Below, in pieces: positions 1 to 10,001 of a DNA stretch of 62,000 nucleotides. Each line of letters starts with the position of its first letter. The stretch's first letter is position 1. A program made the position numbers and the translations under genes. The notes beneath the pieces were generated by a model. That model did no database searches and had not been told where the DNA came from. It saw only the letters and a list, made by a program, of their open reading frames with translations. Origin of the DNA: Zygnema cylindricum (taxonomy: Eukaryota; Streptophyta; Zygnematophyceae; Zygnematales; Zygnemataceae). The DNA lies in NCBI GenBank assembly GCA_037447655.1, contig JBBHKE010002574.1:1-62000 (forward strand), given 5' to 3'.

Positions 1-2150
1 ACATGCGTCGGTAAAGTCTTTGTCTTATTTTGTACCAGTTCTTTTCATGTGTCGGTCCGGTCTTTCGCTCTACGTACAAGCCCTTTGAGCGACGGTCTCT
101 TTTTGTCCTTGTTCATTGTTTGTATTATTCCTCTTTTGTACTTTACTTGTTGCTTCGTACTCTTTGTCGTTTGAATCTACTTCGTTACTTTAGGTCTTAA
201 TTACTTTTGTACATTGCTGCCCTAAAGTGAATCCGTTACAATCTAGCTTACGTTAGAATCTAGTCTACATACATTAGAATCTAGTCACGTAAAATCTTGA
301 TTAGGATCCTTTTTGTTACAGCGCACCAAAGAGTGCTTAGACTCCACAGTAATTAGCACTATGTATTTTGTATATAAGTGAATTTTCTCACTGAATGAAA
401 TCATCCCAAATACAAATCAATTTCTCCCTCCAATGCATTGATCTTTCTCTTGTGTTCAATTTCATGGCTTCCGCCAATCCACCTCTAATACTGCGTGCAA
501 CCTTTGCACAAGAAATAGTGTTGATAGTCACTATCCCAGTGACACATGATATAAAGCCCCAACCAATACTGGGAAACATGTTTGCCTTAGTCATGGGAGA
601 CAATTTGGTTCTCTCTCTATCTCTGTGCAATCATGATTGCTCTCTGTGCGGTAAAGAACGATTATAATGCCTAAAGATATTAGGTTAAATTCCTTTTAGG
701 TTTTCGTAGTAGTGAATATATTATGTTATTCTAAGAAGGTTTTTTCTTTGATTTTTTTCCCCTAATCCAAATCTTTATATATAAGAAACGGTTGTGAAGG
801 TCGAGTTGCGACTTGCGATGGTAAGTGGTGGGACTTGAAAAAGAAAGCAGCTAATCGCACGGTGCAGATGTAGCCTCGATGAGATCAACGGTTGCAAGCG
901 TTACTGCGAGCCGCCACGCGGCTTGAATTGACCTTGACGTCTTGCGGGTTCGCAATTCTCGAAGGAAATCCCTTCATTCGCAATTTCGCATCGCTATTAA
1001 AACAAAGTTCGAGAAAATTTGTTTCGGCGGCTCCTCGGCAATGCCGTCACGTAGACGAAAATAGAAACTACATTATGAGAGTTGCGATGCGTTGTGGTTT
1101 CCGTTCGCTTTACGTACTCATGTACTTTTGACGGTATAGTAGGTCTAACTCAGAGGTTATTCCCAACCCGAAGACTAGGCTCGAACGTCTTTTTATGTTT
1201 TCGACAATTTTGTGAACTTGTCGGGGGATCGATGGAACACGTATACGAATTACTACGAGGTTTCGTCCGACTTCTCCAATTCCAAAATGTGTATGCAATG
1301 TCGTATACAAAGACGTCGTCGAATTAGGCCCGAAAAAAAACAGCCGCAAAATCTTCATACAAATTATAGACCTTTGGTCGTCCGTAAGAAAACCTATAAA
1401 TAGGCCCACTTTGCGTCCGTCAGCACCCGTAAACAGCGTGTCCCCCAACCGACGTCAACAAACGGGTATCGTTGCCCCTCGGCCTACAACGGCAAACGGG
1501 TAACTTTGTCTCTCTGCTAACATCAGCAAACGGAAAACTTTTAAAGTACTCCCTCGGCAATCGTTTCGTGACCGCCAGATCTTGACTGCTCGATCTTGTC
1601 AATGATTAAAGATTAAAATCATGCAAATAATTTACAACACGAAATCGTACTTTGTTGAAATGGATGGCTAGCTTTTGAACTGCCAGCATCCTATAATCGG
1701 ATGGTCACGAACGAATGATTGACGGTTGAAGAGTTGTCAAGCTCGAGTGCTTTTCACGCACCCCTTTTTATTACCGAGGATTTCCGTACCCTTCCTACCC
1801 GTACTATTCTCAGATTACAAAGAAGCATGCACAACCAGCCGGAAGGATTATAGTATTTCCTCTACGGAACAAGACGCACTTTATTTCGTGCCGAACGGAG
1901 GCCGGACGACAAAGTTCTACCGTCTGAAAGATTGCAGTTCCGCAACATAGCACTAGCTTCCACCAGCCCTAGTGGGGGGTACATAGTGGATTGCCACGTA
2001 GACTTCCGGACTGTAATCTAGATTATGCTGTTAGCTGTCTGCAGCAATTCAGTTCAGGTTCAGCTGACTAGTGGTTCATTTATTACATTAAGTCAAAGCT
2101 TGGCACTTCCGTGTCCTTTTAGTACTTTGTCTTACAAACTATGGAACAAA
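1..2150. other. Unassigned non-coding segment
   Basis: I see no convincing gene here. The short open frames lack family motifs and overlap on both strands. TATA-like stretches occur at 371-378, 774-785 and 1394-1404 (CTATAAATAGG), and a 13-base motif TTAGAATCTAGTC is repeated at 253-265 and 274-286. The style (TATA box followed by pyrimidine-rich sequence) would fit an old LTR or a host promoter, but no partner LTR is present in the window to decide this. Confidence 0.4.
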
Positions 2151-2154
2151 TAAT

Positions 2155-2826
2155 AACTTCTGGCCGCGGATCTAGCCGTAGTCAGAGGTCGAACTTTTTG
2201 CCCCAAGTGTAGCACACATTATTTTGTCTTATGTCAATTCGGTTGCCGTTGCTGGTCGCTCATTGGCTAATAGCGTAGGTTTGACTTTTGGACCTGAAAT
2301 TGGACAATATTTTGCTGTGTAAGGCACTTGGGGCCGAAGGAGACATGTTGCTTTTCAGTACTGTCTCCTGTGAAAACCCTCAAAAAATCCAACAAACTTT
2401 CTTTTGGAAGAATCTTTGTTTTGTTTGACTCTATTGCCATCTTTGTTTTGGATCTGTCCATTATGGGAATCATAGTTCGGGCTGGTAGTTGGCACTATTG
2501 TCCCTTTGGGTGATTTTCGGATCTTTCGCTGCTTGAAACTGAGAAGAGTCTGGTCGGTTCCGAACTGCGGACACCGAGGGTTGAAGGAGTACCATACCTC
2601 TTTGCACTACCATCGGGAGAGAGTTCGCCCTTGTCTTTTTGTCCTCGTAAATTGCCGGGGTATGTTAAGCTTGCTTCGCCATCTTTTATATCATCCATCT
2701 TATATTCTATTTCTGTGGTCAAGGTGATATTGTTAAATCTGAAACAACCATTCCTATTAATTTCTATGTGTCCACGTGGTAGTGCATTTGTGTATTCGCT
2801 TGTAGTTTCTTTTGCTTTGGCGTGAA
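2155..2826 (+). repeat. 5' leader/LTR-like repeat of gypsy-like element E1
   Basis: This block is homologous to 32,778-33,450 along nearly its whole length: shared blocks include CTTTTTGCCCC, AAGGCACTTGGGG, TTCTTTTGGA and CTCTATTGCCATCTT. Both copies precede gag-like open frames, and the second copy leads into a retropepsin. The block is therefore most simply the LTR or untranslated leader of a Ty3/gypsy-like element. Its true ends cannot be set because no second LTR is present beside either copy. Confidence 0.5.
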
Positions 2827-2961
2827 CTCCCCGGAATAAAACTACCACTTCCTTGTATCAAAACAGTGGGTTTTGAGGGAACAAATACTATAGACTTCCC
2901 GTGAATAAGTATAGTACTGAAAAGCAACCTGTCTCCTTCAGATTAGAGGGGATAGGAGCTT

Positions 2962-4116
2962 TTGACTTTCGAATCTCTCTCTCGACGTAAGCTAGTTTTG
3001 TTTACTTTCGTTTCTTCTTTTTTCGAGACCTTTGTCATCATGGGGGGAGGCAAAGCTCAAGATAAGAATCTCTCCCGTGCCAAGCCAGAAGAACAAGCGA
3101 ATCAAGAAGTGGTGGCACCAGAAGAAGAGTCACAAGTTCCCGAAGAATCCGTCCTTTTCACCTCGTCTGCAAACATAGAGCGGTTTCTCCAGGGGATGAT
3201 GCCTGAGCCTGTTAGAGTTGAGACTCCTCCAAAACCGCCCGAACCGCAAACTTGGCCCCCATCTCCATCTAGCCTCACTCTTGAACATTTTCCCTCCTTG
3301 GCGGAGGCCTCTAGAATCTTTGCCGAGGAAAGAAAGGAGTCCACAGCACAGGCTCAAGAAAGAAACCGAGTGTCACCTCGGGCCAGGCCCTAGAGGCAAG
3401 CTCAGCGAGAGCCCCTTTTAGGTCCTCTTCCAGAGGTCGAGCTTCATACTAGATCAAAGATTCCTAGGGCCGAAATTCAGATTGACCCTGCGGTTTTGAC
3501 GGATCCCAGCCGCCTTGGTCGAAAGGAACTCCTTGCTATTCATGATCTTCATGAACTGAAGGTGAAGCAGGAGTTGGTGCAGAGAGTGGCTCGGTCGGAT
3601 CGACCGCGGGTGTTTAAACCAGTGGGAGGGGTGGTGGAGATTTTAAGCAGGTCTTCACAAAGTGGTTCCTCATAGTCCTAACAGGAAAGGCCCAGGAGGG
3701 CTCCTCCTTCTCCCCCTCCTCCATCTTCTTCCCAAGACACTGAAGCAAGCCCACCGTCCTGGGTGCGCCCTGCTTCGAGGTCTCGTAGAGGAGCAGGTGG
3801 CAGCGAGAGAGGGGTTCTAGAGGCGGTGAGGGGGAAGAAGTTTGACCACAGGGATAGTAAGGGTAGATTTGCACCTCTTCCCTAGGAAGAATCTTCCCCA
3901 ACGTCGGCGCCAGTCTCCACCGAGAGATCTTCCCCTATGGCACACCGTGTTCGCCCTGACGGAGGGTTCCGGCGACCCGAACACACTGACCTAGAGGTTC
4001 CGGAAGTAGAACCAGAAGAGTTGTTTGAGGGATTGTGGAGAGCCAAGCCTACAGATCTAGAAATTCTAGGAGCAGGGATAGCTGATCTGACCGGAGTAGT
4101 GGAAAGGGCTAAGGAA
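2962..4116 (+). pseudogene. Gag-like region of gypsy-like element E1 (broken)
   Basis: An open frame at 2962-3393 (a likely internal Met is at 3040, reading MGGGKAQDKNLSRAKPEE) is hydrophilic, rich in Glu, Pro and Ser, and has no recognised domain. After the stop at 3391-3393 the sequence stays coding-like in other frames: about 3470-3630 reads as a charged helix-like segment (LGRKELLAIHDLHELKVKQE), and 3937-4119 is a 60-residue acidic segment ending in ERAKE. I read this as a frameshifted gag of a Ty3/gypsy-type element because its upstream leader matches the second copy at 32.8 kb. The 3' part has been replaced by the A-type LTR at 4117. A broken host gene cannot be excluded. Confidence 0.4.
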
Positions 4117-5171
4117 TGAAGAAATTAATGGTACATTTTAAGTATTTTCTAGGTCTAAATAGAAATATAGAAAGAAGCCGAGGCAGTCTACCTCTAACTT
4201 CTCTCTCCAAACTCTCAAACTTGTCGCAGTCACTGAGAAATTGAAGAGGGAGCTAGAGCCATGGCTACCTAGGCTATCCAGAGGATTACGGGAAATTTAT
4301 ATTAGTTAGGGTTTATTTATTTAAAATGATGTGCCGGCGACAAGAATTGAACCTTGTACCTACCGGCGGGCAGACAGGATGTAGCCGATAACCTTATCCG
4401 TTAACTCTAGATATAACATTACGTAGTATATAGTATGATATTTATTTAAACATGTAAACGTAGGATAAATCATTTAACTGTAATTGTTTACGGTATATAT
4501 AGATCCGATAATGTATAAGTACGGAATACGGTACGAGCAAGAAATCAATACCGCGCATTTATTTCTTAAGTGAAAGGAATACTGCGCATGTATTTATTAC
4601 GGCTTGGATATAATTCGATTCTAATCGAACGGCCGGAAATAGCGCCGAGATCGCGGAAGAAGATTTCGGCGGTTAGTGGCCATCGCCACATCGGATGACG
4701 TGTGGCGTAATTACATTGGATCGTGGAATCTCCGGAGATTACGGCACCGAATCCGGATATGACATGTGTCAACAATTAGGGCATGTCGTACAATGTCCAT
4801 ACATAAAGTACACCGGCAGCTGTACTTTTGCGTACCTAACTGTATTCTAATTGGTTCCGTACATCAGTAGGTAGAGTGTGTGAGAGAGATAGGACTTAGA
4901 AAAATTAGGAGATAGGACCCTCTCTCCGAGAGAGCTTCTGTACAAAAGGTCAACTTTGACCCTCCATAACTTACTGCTCAAAGGAGCAAATTCAGAGATT
5001 CTTTTTGCTATCGACTGAGAGGAGTCTTGCCTTCACAGGGGTGCAGGTGGTGAGAGTGTTTGTCTGCCAGGGTGGCAGTTATTCTTGCTGAAACACAAAG
5101 GGGTCAGGATTATCCTAGAGGCTTCTTGGAAGCTGTCCACTCTGAGGTCTTATGGAGGTCTCAGAGTTTCA
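4117..5171 (+). repeat. Copia family A LTR (copy A1)
   Basis: The LTR starts TGAAGAAATTAATGG and ends CAGAGTTTCA, the same ends as the other A copies at 12342, 13248, 19928 and 25948. Its U3 holds an antisense tRNA-like block near 4330-4410, five GTAC cores in 75 bp (4788-4862) and a reversed CCAAT box (4850-4855). The leader hairpin is at 5013-5026. An ATG shortly before the 3' end would start Gag, but the primer site and Gag that should follow are deleted: sequence jumps straight to the integrase zinc-binding region. The flanking pentamers AGGAA and GTTCC do not match, so no target-site duplication is visible. Confidence 0.85.
4788..4862 (+). promoter_or_regulatory. GTAC cluster with reversed CCAAT box, A LTR
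   Basis: GTAC at 4788, 4808, 4822, 4832 and 4859 within 75 bp, with ATTGGT at 4850-4855. The same arrangement appears in the C1 LTR. GTAC is the core bound by SBP-domain factors; that these bind here is inference. Confidence 0.5.
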
Positions 5172-7993
5172 GTTCCGAGCTTGATGATCTAGCATAAGCG
5201 TTTGGGACATGTGCATTTTGATAGACTGAGGGAAATGAAGAAGTTGGGTGTAGTAGAGGGCATTCAGTTTGGGGATAATGAGATGATGGATGAGTGTAGT
5301 GGCTGTGCTCAAGGTAAGGCTCACAGACTTCCTTTTCCCAAAACTGCCACATATAGAGGTGAGAAGGTTCTAGATTTGGTCCAACAGATATCTCGGGACC
5401 ACCAAGGGTGCCTTCGGTTGGGGGAAAGAGGTATATGTTGACAATTACCGATGATTGGTCTAGATATTCTAGAGTCTATTTCCTGAAAACAAAGTCTGAA
5501 ACACCAAAATACTTTAAAGAATACAAAGCCTGGAGTGAGATGTTGCACAGAACCCCCATTAAGAGAATAAGGAGTGATAATGGGGGAGAGTAGACCTCTA
5601 TCAAGTTTGAGGATTATTTGAGATATGAGGGAGTTCAACATCAGAAAACTGTACCGAATAATCCAGAACAAAATGGGGTAGCTAAGAGGTTAAACCAGAC
5701 TTTGGGAGATTCTGTGTGTTGCATGTTGGCAGATAAGAAAATAGGAAGAAGATTTTGGGCAGAGGCCATAAACTGTGCTAACTACATTAAGAATAGAGTC
5801 CTCACCACAACTGTTAAAAGAACGACCCCTTATGAGAGATGGGTTGGAAAGAAACCGAATGTTTCCCACTTGAAATTATTCGGTAGTGAAGTTTACAGTC
5901 TTGACACAGATAAGAAAAACTGGAAACTAGATGCTAAAGGGAAACCAGGATATTTTGTGGGATATGATGAGGATGTCAAGGGTTATAGAGTCTATGACTT
6001 AGCTAAACAAGATATCATTCTGGTAAAGCATCTAGTTGTCATGGATGAATGGAAGTCTTTTTATCCCTTCAAATATACTAAGAAAATCAGAATCAGCTTT
6101 GAGTCCGAGAGTGAGGAGAACTTAGATCTTCCCAAAAGGGACACTAGTGAAAACATGATTGCAGATCCAGGGGGGGTAAAAGATGGGGGAGATATACCAC
6201 AATCTCCTCATATTCCTACACCCTTTGAGGAAAAGGAGTCAGAACCGGTTCCCATGGATAGGGGAGCCGATGAGACAGTTCGCAGGAATCCAAGACTTCC
6301 CTCCATTCCAGCTTCGAACTTTGAGGGAGGACGTAGGAGCAGCAAAAGGCTTCAAGAAAAACATGTTGCTTACAAGGTAATAAAGCTTTCTCATCCAGAT
6401 GAGCCTCATTCATACTCGGAGGCAATGGACAGTCCGGAGAAAGAAAGGTGGGTAGGAGCCATAAATGATAAGATGGCTTCAATCATGGAGGCAAATACTT
6501 GGGAGCTGGTGGACTGTCCACCAGATAGAAAACCCATTGGGTGTAAATGGGTATTTAAACTGAAACGCAAACCAGATAACACCATTGAGAGATTTAAGTC
6601 TCGGCTGGTGGCAAAAGGGTTCACTCAAAAAGAGGGGATAGATTATGAGGAGACCTTTGCTTCGGTAGTTTGATTCCCATCTGTTAGGATTCTCCTTAGT
6701 CTAGCAGCAACGGAAGACATGGAAATTCACCAGATGAATATCAAAACCGCCTTCCTCAATGGTGAACTAGAGGAAGAAATCTTCATGCGGCAACCAGAAG
6801 GTTTTGTAGAGGAAGGAGAGGAAAGCAAAGTCTGCAGACTTATAAAGTCGTTATATGGACTAAAGCAGTCCCCCAGACAATGGAATAAGAAACTAGATGA
6901 GTTTATTTCCAGTTTGGGGTATATTCGGATCAGTTCTGACCATTCTATTTATATGTTTGAGGATGAGAATGGTGTGATTTTTATTGCAATTTATGTTGAT
7001 GATTTGCTGGTATTGAGTAAGTCTATGGAGAAGATAAATAGGTTAAAGAAAGATGTGGAAAGTAGATTTGACATGAAGGATTTAGGAGAGGCTAAATATA
7101 TTATGGGAATTCAAATGGAAAGAAATAGGGAGAAGAGGGTCATCACACTTACACAGAAAGAGGCTATAGGAAATATGATGGAGAAATTCCAGATGGAGAA
7201 TGCAAACAGTTGTACCACTCCCATGAACTTGAAGAAAGTAAGTGATGGAGGTGTAGAAGGAGGAGTGATAATGTTAGATGATCAGATGAGTCCTGAAGAG
7301 AGGCAGTTTATGAAGTCTATTCCCTACAGACAAGTTGTAGGAAGTTTGATTTACTTTATGAATTGTACTAAGCCTAACATAGCTGCAGCAGTTGGAGTCC
7401 TCAGTAGGAGTCTTAATGATCCTAGAAAGAGAGACTGGGAGGCAGCCAAGAGAGTAATGAGATACCTGGTGGGAACTAGGGATCTATGGTTGCATTTGGG
7501 AGGGGAGCACACTGACATCACTACTTGGAGTGATGCCAATTATGGTGATGCACCTATGAGAAGATGCACTTCTGGGTATGTATTGTATGTGGGGGAAGGT
7601 GCTTGTTGTTGGAGTAGTAAGCAACAAAAGGTTGTTGCTCAGTCCACTATGGAGGCTGAGTACATGGCCTCTTGTTCTGCTGTGAAAGAGCCGATGTGGG
7701 TGAAGTCCTTGTTGCAAGAATTGGGGTACATGAAGAAGGGAGTACATTAAGTGTTTTGTGACAATCAGGCTGCAATTGCAATTGCAGACAATCCAAAACA
7801 CCATTTCAAAGCTAAGCATATGGATATAAGATTGAGCTTTTTGAGGGAAAAAGTGGAAAATAAAATTGTGAATTTGGTGTATAGGACTGATGGGGAAATG
7901 GTGGCTGATATGATGACAAAGCCTGTGCCGTCTCCCAAGCTAAAGTATTGTAGAGAAAAATGTGGATTAAAAGAGAAATTAATATTAGACTAG
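5172..7993 (+). pseudogene. pol: Ty1/copia pol: integrase-RT-RNase H, internally deleted
   Basis: Coding begins abruptly in the integrase zinc-binding segment (HKRLGHVHFDRLREMKK, then CSGCAQGKAHRLPFP). After a 1-nt frame change near 5385 one frame runs from 5408 to 7993. It carries the integrase core (TDDWSRY, SDNGGE, PEQNGVAKRLN), the copia RT ([18 protein letters not shown], then YVDDLLV) and RNase H (WSDANYGDAP, STMEAEYMA, FCDNQAAIAI, KHMDIRLSF). Three in-frame stops interrupt it: TAG 5591-5593, TGA 6671-6673 and TAA 7748-7750. Gag and protease are absent. The element is dead, but the long frames suggest moderate age. Downstream it meets a polypurine tract and a C-type LTR, so it may be a C-family interior fused to an A LTR. 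Confidence 0.9.
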
Positions 7994-8006
7994 AAAATAA
8001 GGGGAG
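7994..8006 (+). other. Polypurine tract
   Basis: The run AAAATAAGGGGAG sits directly between the pol stop codon and the LTR starting TGTTGAAATC. This is the position and composition expected of the plus-strand primer of an LTR retrotransposon. Confidence 0.75.
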
Positions 8007-8224
8007 TGTTGAAATCAATAGATTTAGGAGAGGTATTTTCTAGGTCTTAATTAAAATAAGAAGGAAAAGAAAAGCAAGAGATAGCTTGCCTCCACCTTCT
8101 CTCTCTGACCCCCGTACTTGTTGCAATCACTGAAGGAGAGAGAGGGGGGTGGAGCCATGGCTGCCTTAGCTCCATAGGCAGGACTTAAGAGTGACCTAAG
8201 TCACTCTCAACCAAAAAGGTTGAG

Positions 8225-8292
8225 TCCGGCAGGACTCGAACCTCCGACTGGTAGGGCGAGGCATAGCCGTCAACCCTTACCAGTCTGCCGTA
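8225..8292 (-). other. Antisense tRNA-like block in the C LTR
   Basis: On the minus strand: CGGCAG, stem ACTGGTAAGGG, loop, CCCTACCAGT, then GGTTCGAGTCC (a perfect Pol III B box), CTGCCG pairing with the first CGGCAG, and a T5 run just beyond. It is not a full cloverleaf, so I do not call it a tRNA gene. Confidence 0.45.
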
Positions 8293-8630
8293 GTAGTCTG
8301 TTAGGATACATAGGGTTCGATAGCTATGTAAACAATAGATAGACGACTAATCCAATTAAACGGAATTACAAATAGGATACATAGAAACTAGTTAGGAAAG
8401 TAAATGCGCACGAAACAAATGTACCGGACATTTGTTTTGAACGGTTGGGAATTAAAGCCGACTTAGATCCGACGGCTCACATCATCGCCGAGATCATGGA
8501 ATGACCGCCTTGGCGGTTTGCGGATGTAACATAACCTGGCGACACGTGGCAATATGTCATTGGGAAGCCAGAATCCCGGGAGCTTGAGGACAAGTCTGGA
8601 GGAGACAGGCGTCCACTCCATGGCCTTGTC

Positions 8631-8705
8631 GTACACAGGTCGTACAGAAAGTACATCGGCCATGGTACTTTTCTGTATTATACAATCTTCTGATTGGTCC
8701 CGTAC
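8631..8705 (+). promoter_or_regulatory. GTAC cluster with reversed CCAAT box, C LTR
   Basis: GTAC at 8631, 8642, 8651, 8665 and 8702, again 75 bp from first to last, with ATTGGT at 8693-8698 and a TATA-like TATATAAATA at 8781-8790. Confidence 0.5.
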
Positions 8706-9040
8706 TTCAGTTGATAGGGGCTGTCAGAGGGTTTGGTACTTAGTGGATTGAGGAGGTAGCCGCCTCTCTCCCAACAAGCTTATATAAATATTGGCATCTT
8801 TGCCGCTTGATAATTAATCGCCTAGTTAGGCGTTTTGAGTGATTCTTTTTGCTGTGGACTCAGGGGAGTCAGACTGCACAGGGGTGCAGTTAGGTTATCT
8901 ATTTATCTGCTAGGGTAGCTGTTGCTCTCGTTGAAAGTGGGTTAGTCAAAAACTACCTAGAGGCTTCCTCATTCTTGGTCGAAATGGAGGACACAGAATT
9001 GCAGATGTCACGTACTTCCACGATACCAAAGAGTACAAAG

Positions 9041-9142
9041 TATTATGACGTTTTCACTACGCGGCTTGTAAAAACGCATTCTGTCAAAATGTACATTTTC
9101 ACGTCATTATGACGTTTGCACTACGCGGTTTGTGAAAACGCA
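9041..9142. repeat. 64-bp tandem repeat, about 1.6 copies
   Basis: ATTATGACGTTTTCACTACGCGG at 9042 recurs as a near copy 64 bases later (starting near 9105). Each unit contains a TGACGT core and the shared tail TGTRAAAACGCA. It lies in the spacer between the C1 LTR and the hAT region. Confidence 0.7.
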
Positions 9143-9240
9143 GGTACATCATAACGGCATGTATTAAATCATTTTTTGTACATTTTCGTTAATACGGTAC
9201 AGTTCTGTATGTTAGCCACACTATTTAAAATGGCACTATA

Positions 9241-10001
9241 CTACACTGCGAATCGTAATTAGAGTAAATTACTCTAATTCGGTCGCTTGAAATTTTGACT
9301 CTATCACATCAAATAGAGTAAACGATTCTAATTTTTTCATTATTCTAATTTAGGTAAGTTTAATTAGCGTACAAAATTGTAAAATATGTTCGTTTTAAAT
9401 AGTGTGGAGTACGGACGACGTTCGACCGTGCAAAATTGTACTTTTTTAAGTAAAAAGGTACAAATAATGATTCAATAACATTGTGCTCACAGGTGAAATC
9501 GCACTAAACGAGAAATCAATCACATCGAAAAAAAGTCGTTCGCATAACTCTCGTCCGTCAACAGCATCTTCGTCAGTGTGAACACTGACTAACATCAGCG
9601 CGACAAATATTACTAACGTCATAACGAAGTCAAAACTATACGGACTGACATATTTTGTATGCCTACGTAATTTAGTGTTCATAATCTCAGCGCGGAAATT
9701 TATTGCCGACATAACCCAATATATAGCACTTAAATAAATTAGAGTAAACTTCCTTTGTGAAAAGGTTATATCACATAAATTAGAGTTCATTACTCTTATT
9801 GTTTTTTTTTGTTTTTTTACCCTAATTTTTTTATTAATCGAATTATGATTCGCGGTGTAGAGTTGTTAACGCCGATTCAAATAGCACCTTCAATAATGTA
9901 AATAAAAATTTAGAGTTATTTACTCTTTTTAAGGTTTTAAGGTCAAAATTCGTGTTGACGGAATTAGCGTTAATAACGCTAATTACGATTCTCGGTGTAG
10001 T
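9241..10001. mobile_element. Inverted-repeat cluster, MITE-like
   Basis: A terminal-repeat-like motif beginning CTACACTGCGAATCGTAATT at 9241 reappears inverted twice, ending at 9860 and at 10001, with only a few mismatches (for example C/T at base 7). Any pair (9241-9860 or 9241-10001) has the shape of a short non-autonomous DNA transposon. I found no convincing target-site duplication (left flank GCACTATA; right flanks AGTTGTTA and TGTAAATG). The interior is AT-rich and not coding, with repeated TTAGAGTRAA motifs. Confidence 0.45.

Larger units (their letters stand above)
8007..9003 (+). repeat. Copia family C LTR (copy C1)
   Basis: The LTR starts TGTTGAAATCAATAG and ends GACACAGAATTGCA. 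It is homologous over its length to the minus-strand copy at 31782-32777 and to 20982-21842, and more distantly to the A LTRs. Features: an antisense tRNA-like block with a perfect Pol III B-box complement (GGACTCGAACC, 8232-8242), five GTAC cores (8631-8705), a reversed CCAAT box (8693-8698), TATATAAATA (8781-8790), a leader hairpin (8857-8870), and an ATG at 8984 that would open Gag. It is the 3' LTR of the preceding pol although that element's 5' LTR is of type A. Confidence 0.85.

Noticed and set aside
388-1950. Several 60-110-residue frames in the first 2 kb
   Set aside because: No motif, overlapping on both strands, no splice or codon pattern supporting a gene.
4112-5176. Clean solo LTR status for A1 (and for A5)
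   Set aside because: Flanking pentamers AGGAA/GTTCC and AAATT/GGGAC do not match, so these are rearranged ends.
8225-8292. True tRNA gene in the C LTR
   Set aside because: The B box and outer pairing are good, but the middle forms one long stem instead of separate D and anticodon arms, and C2 has lost the B box.
9392-9399. 8-bp target duplication for the hAT element
   Set aside because: GTTTTAAA on the left and TTTAATCG on the right do not match; overlap is explained by the inverted motif itself.
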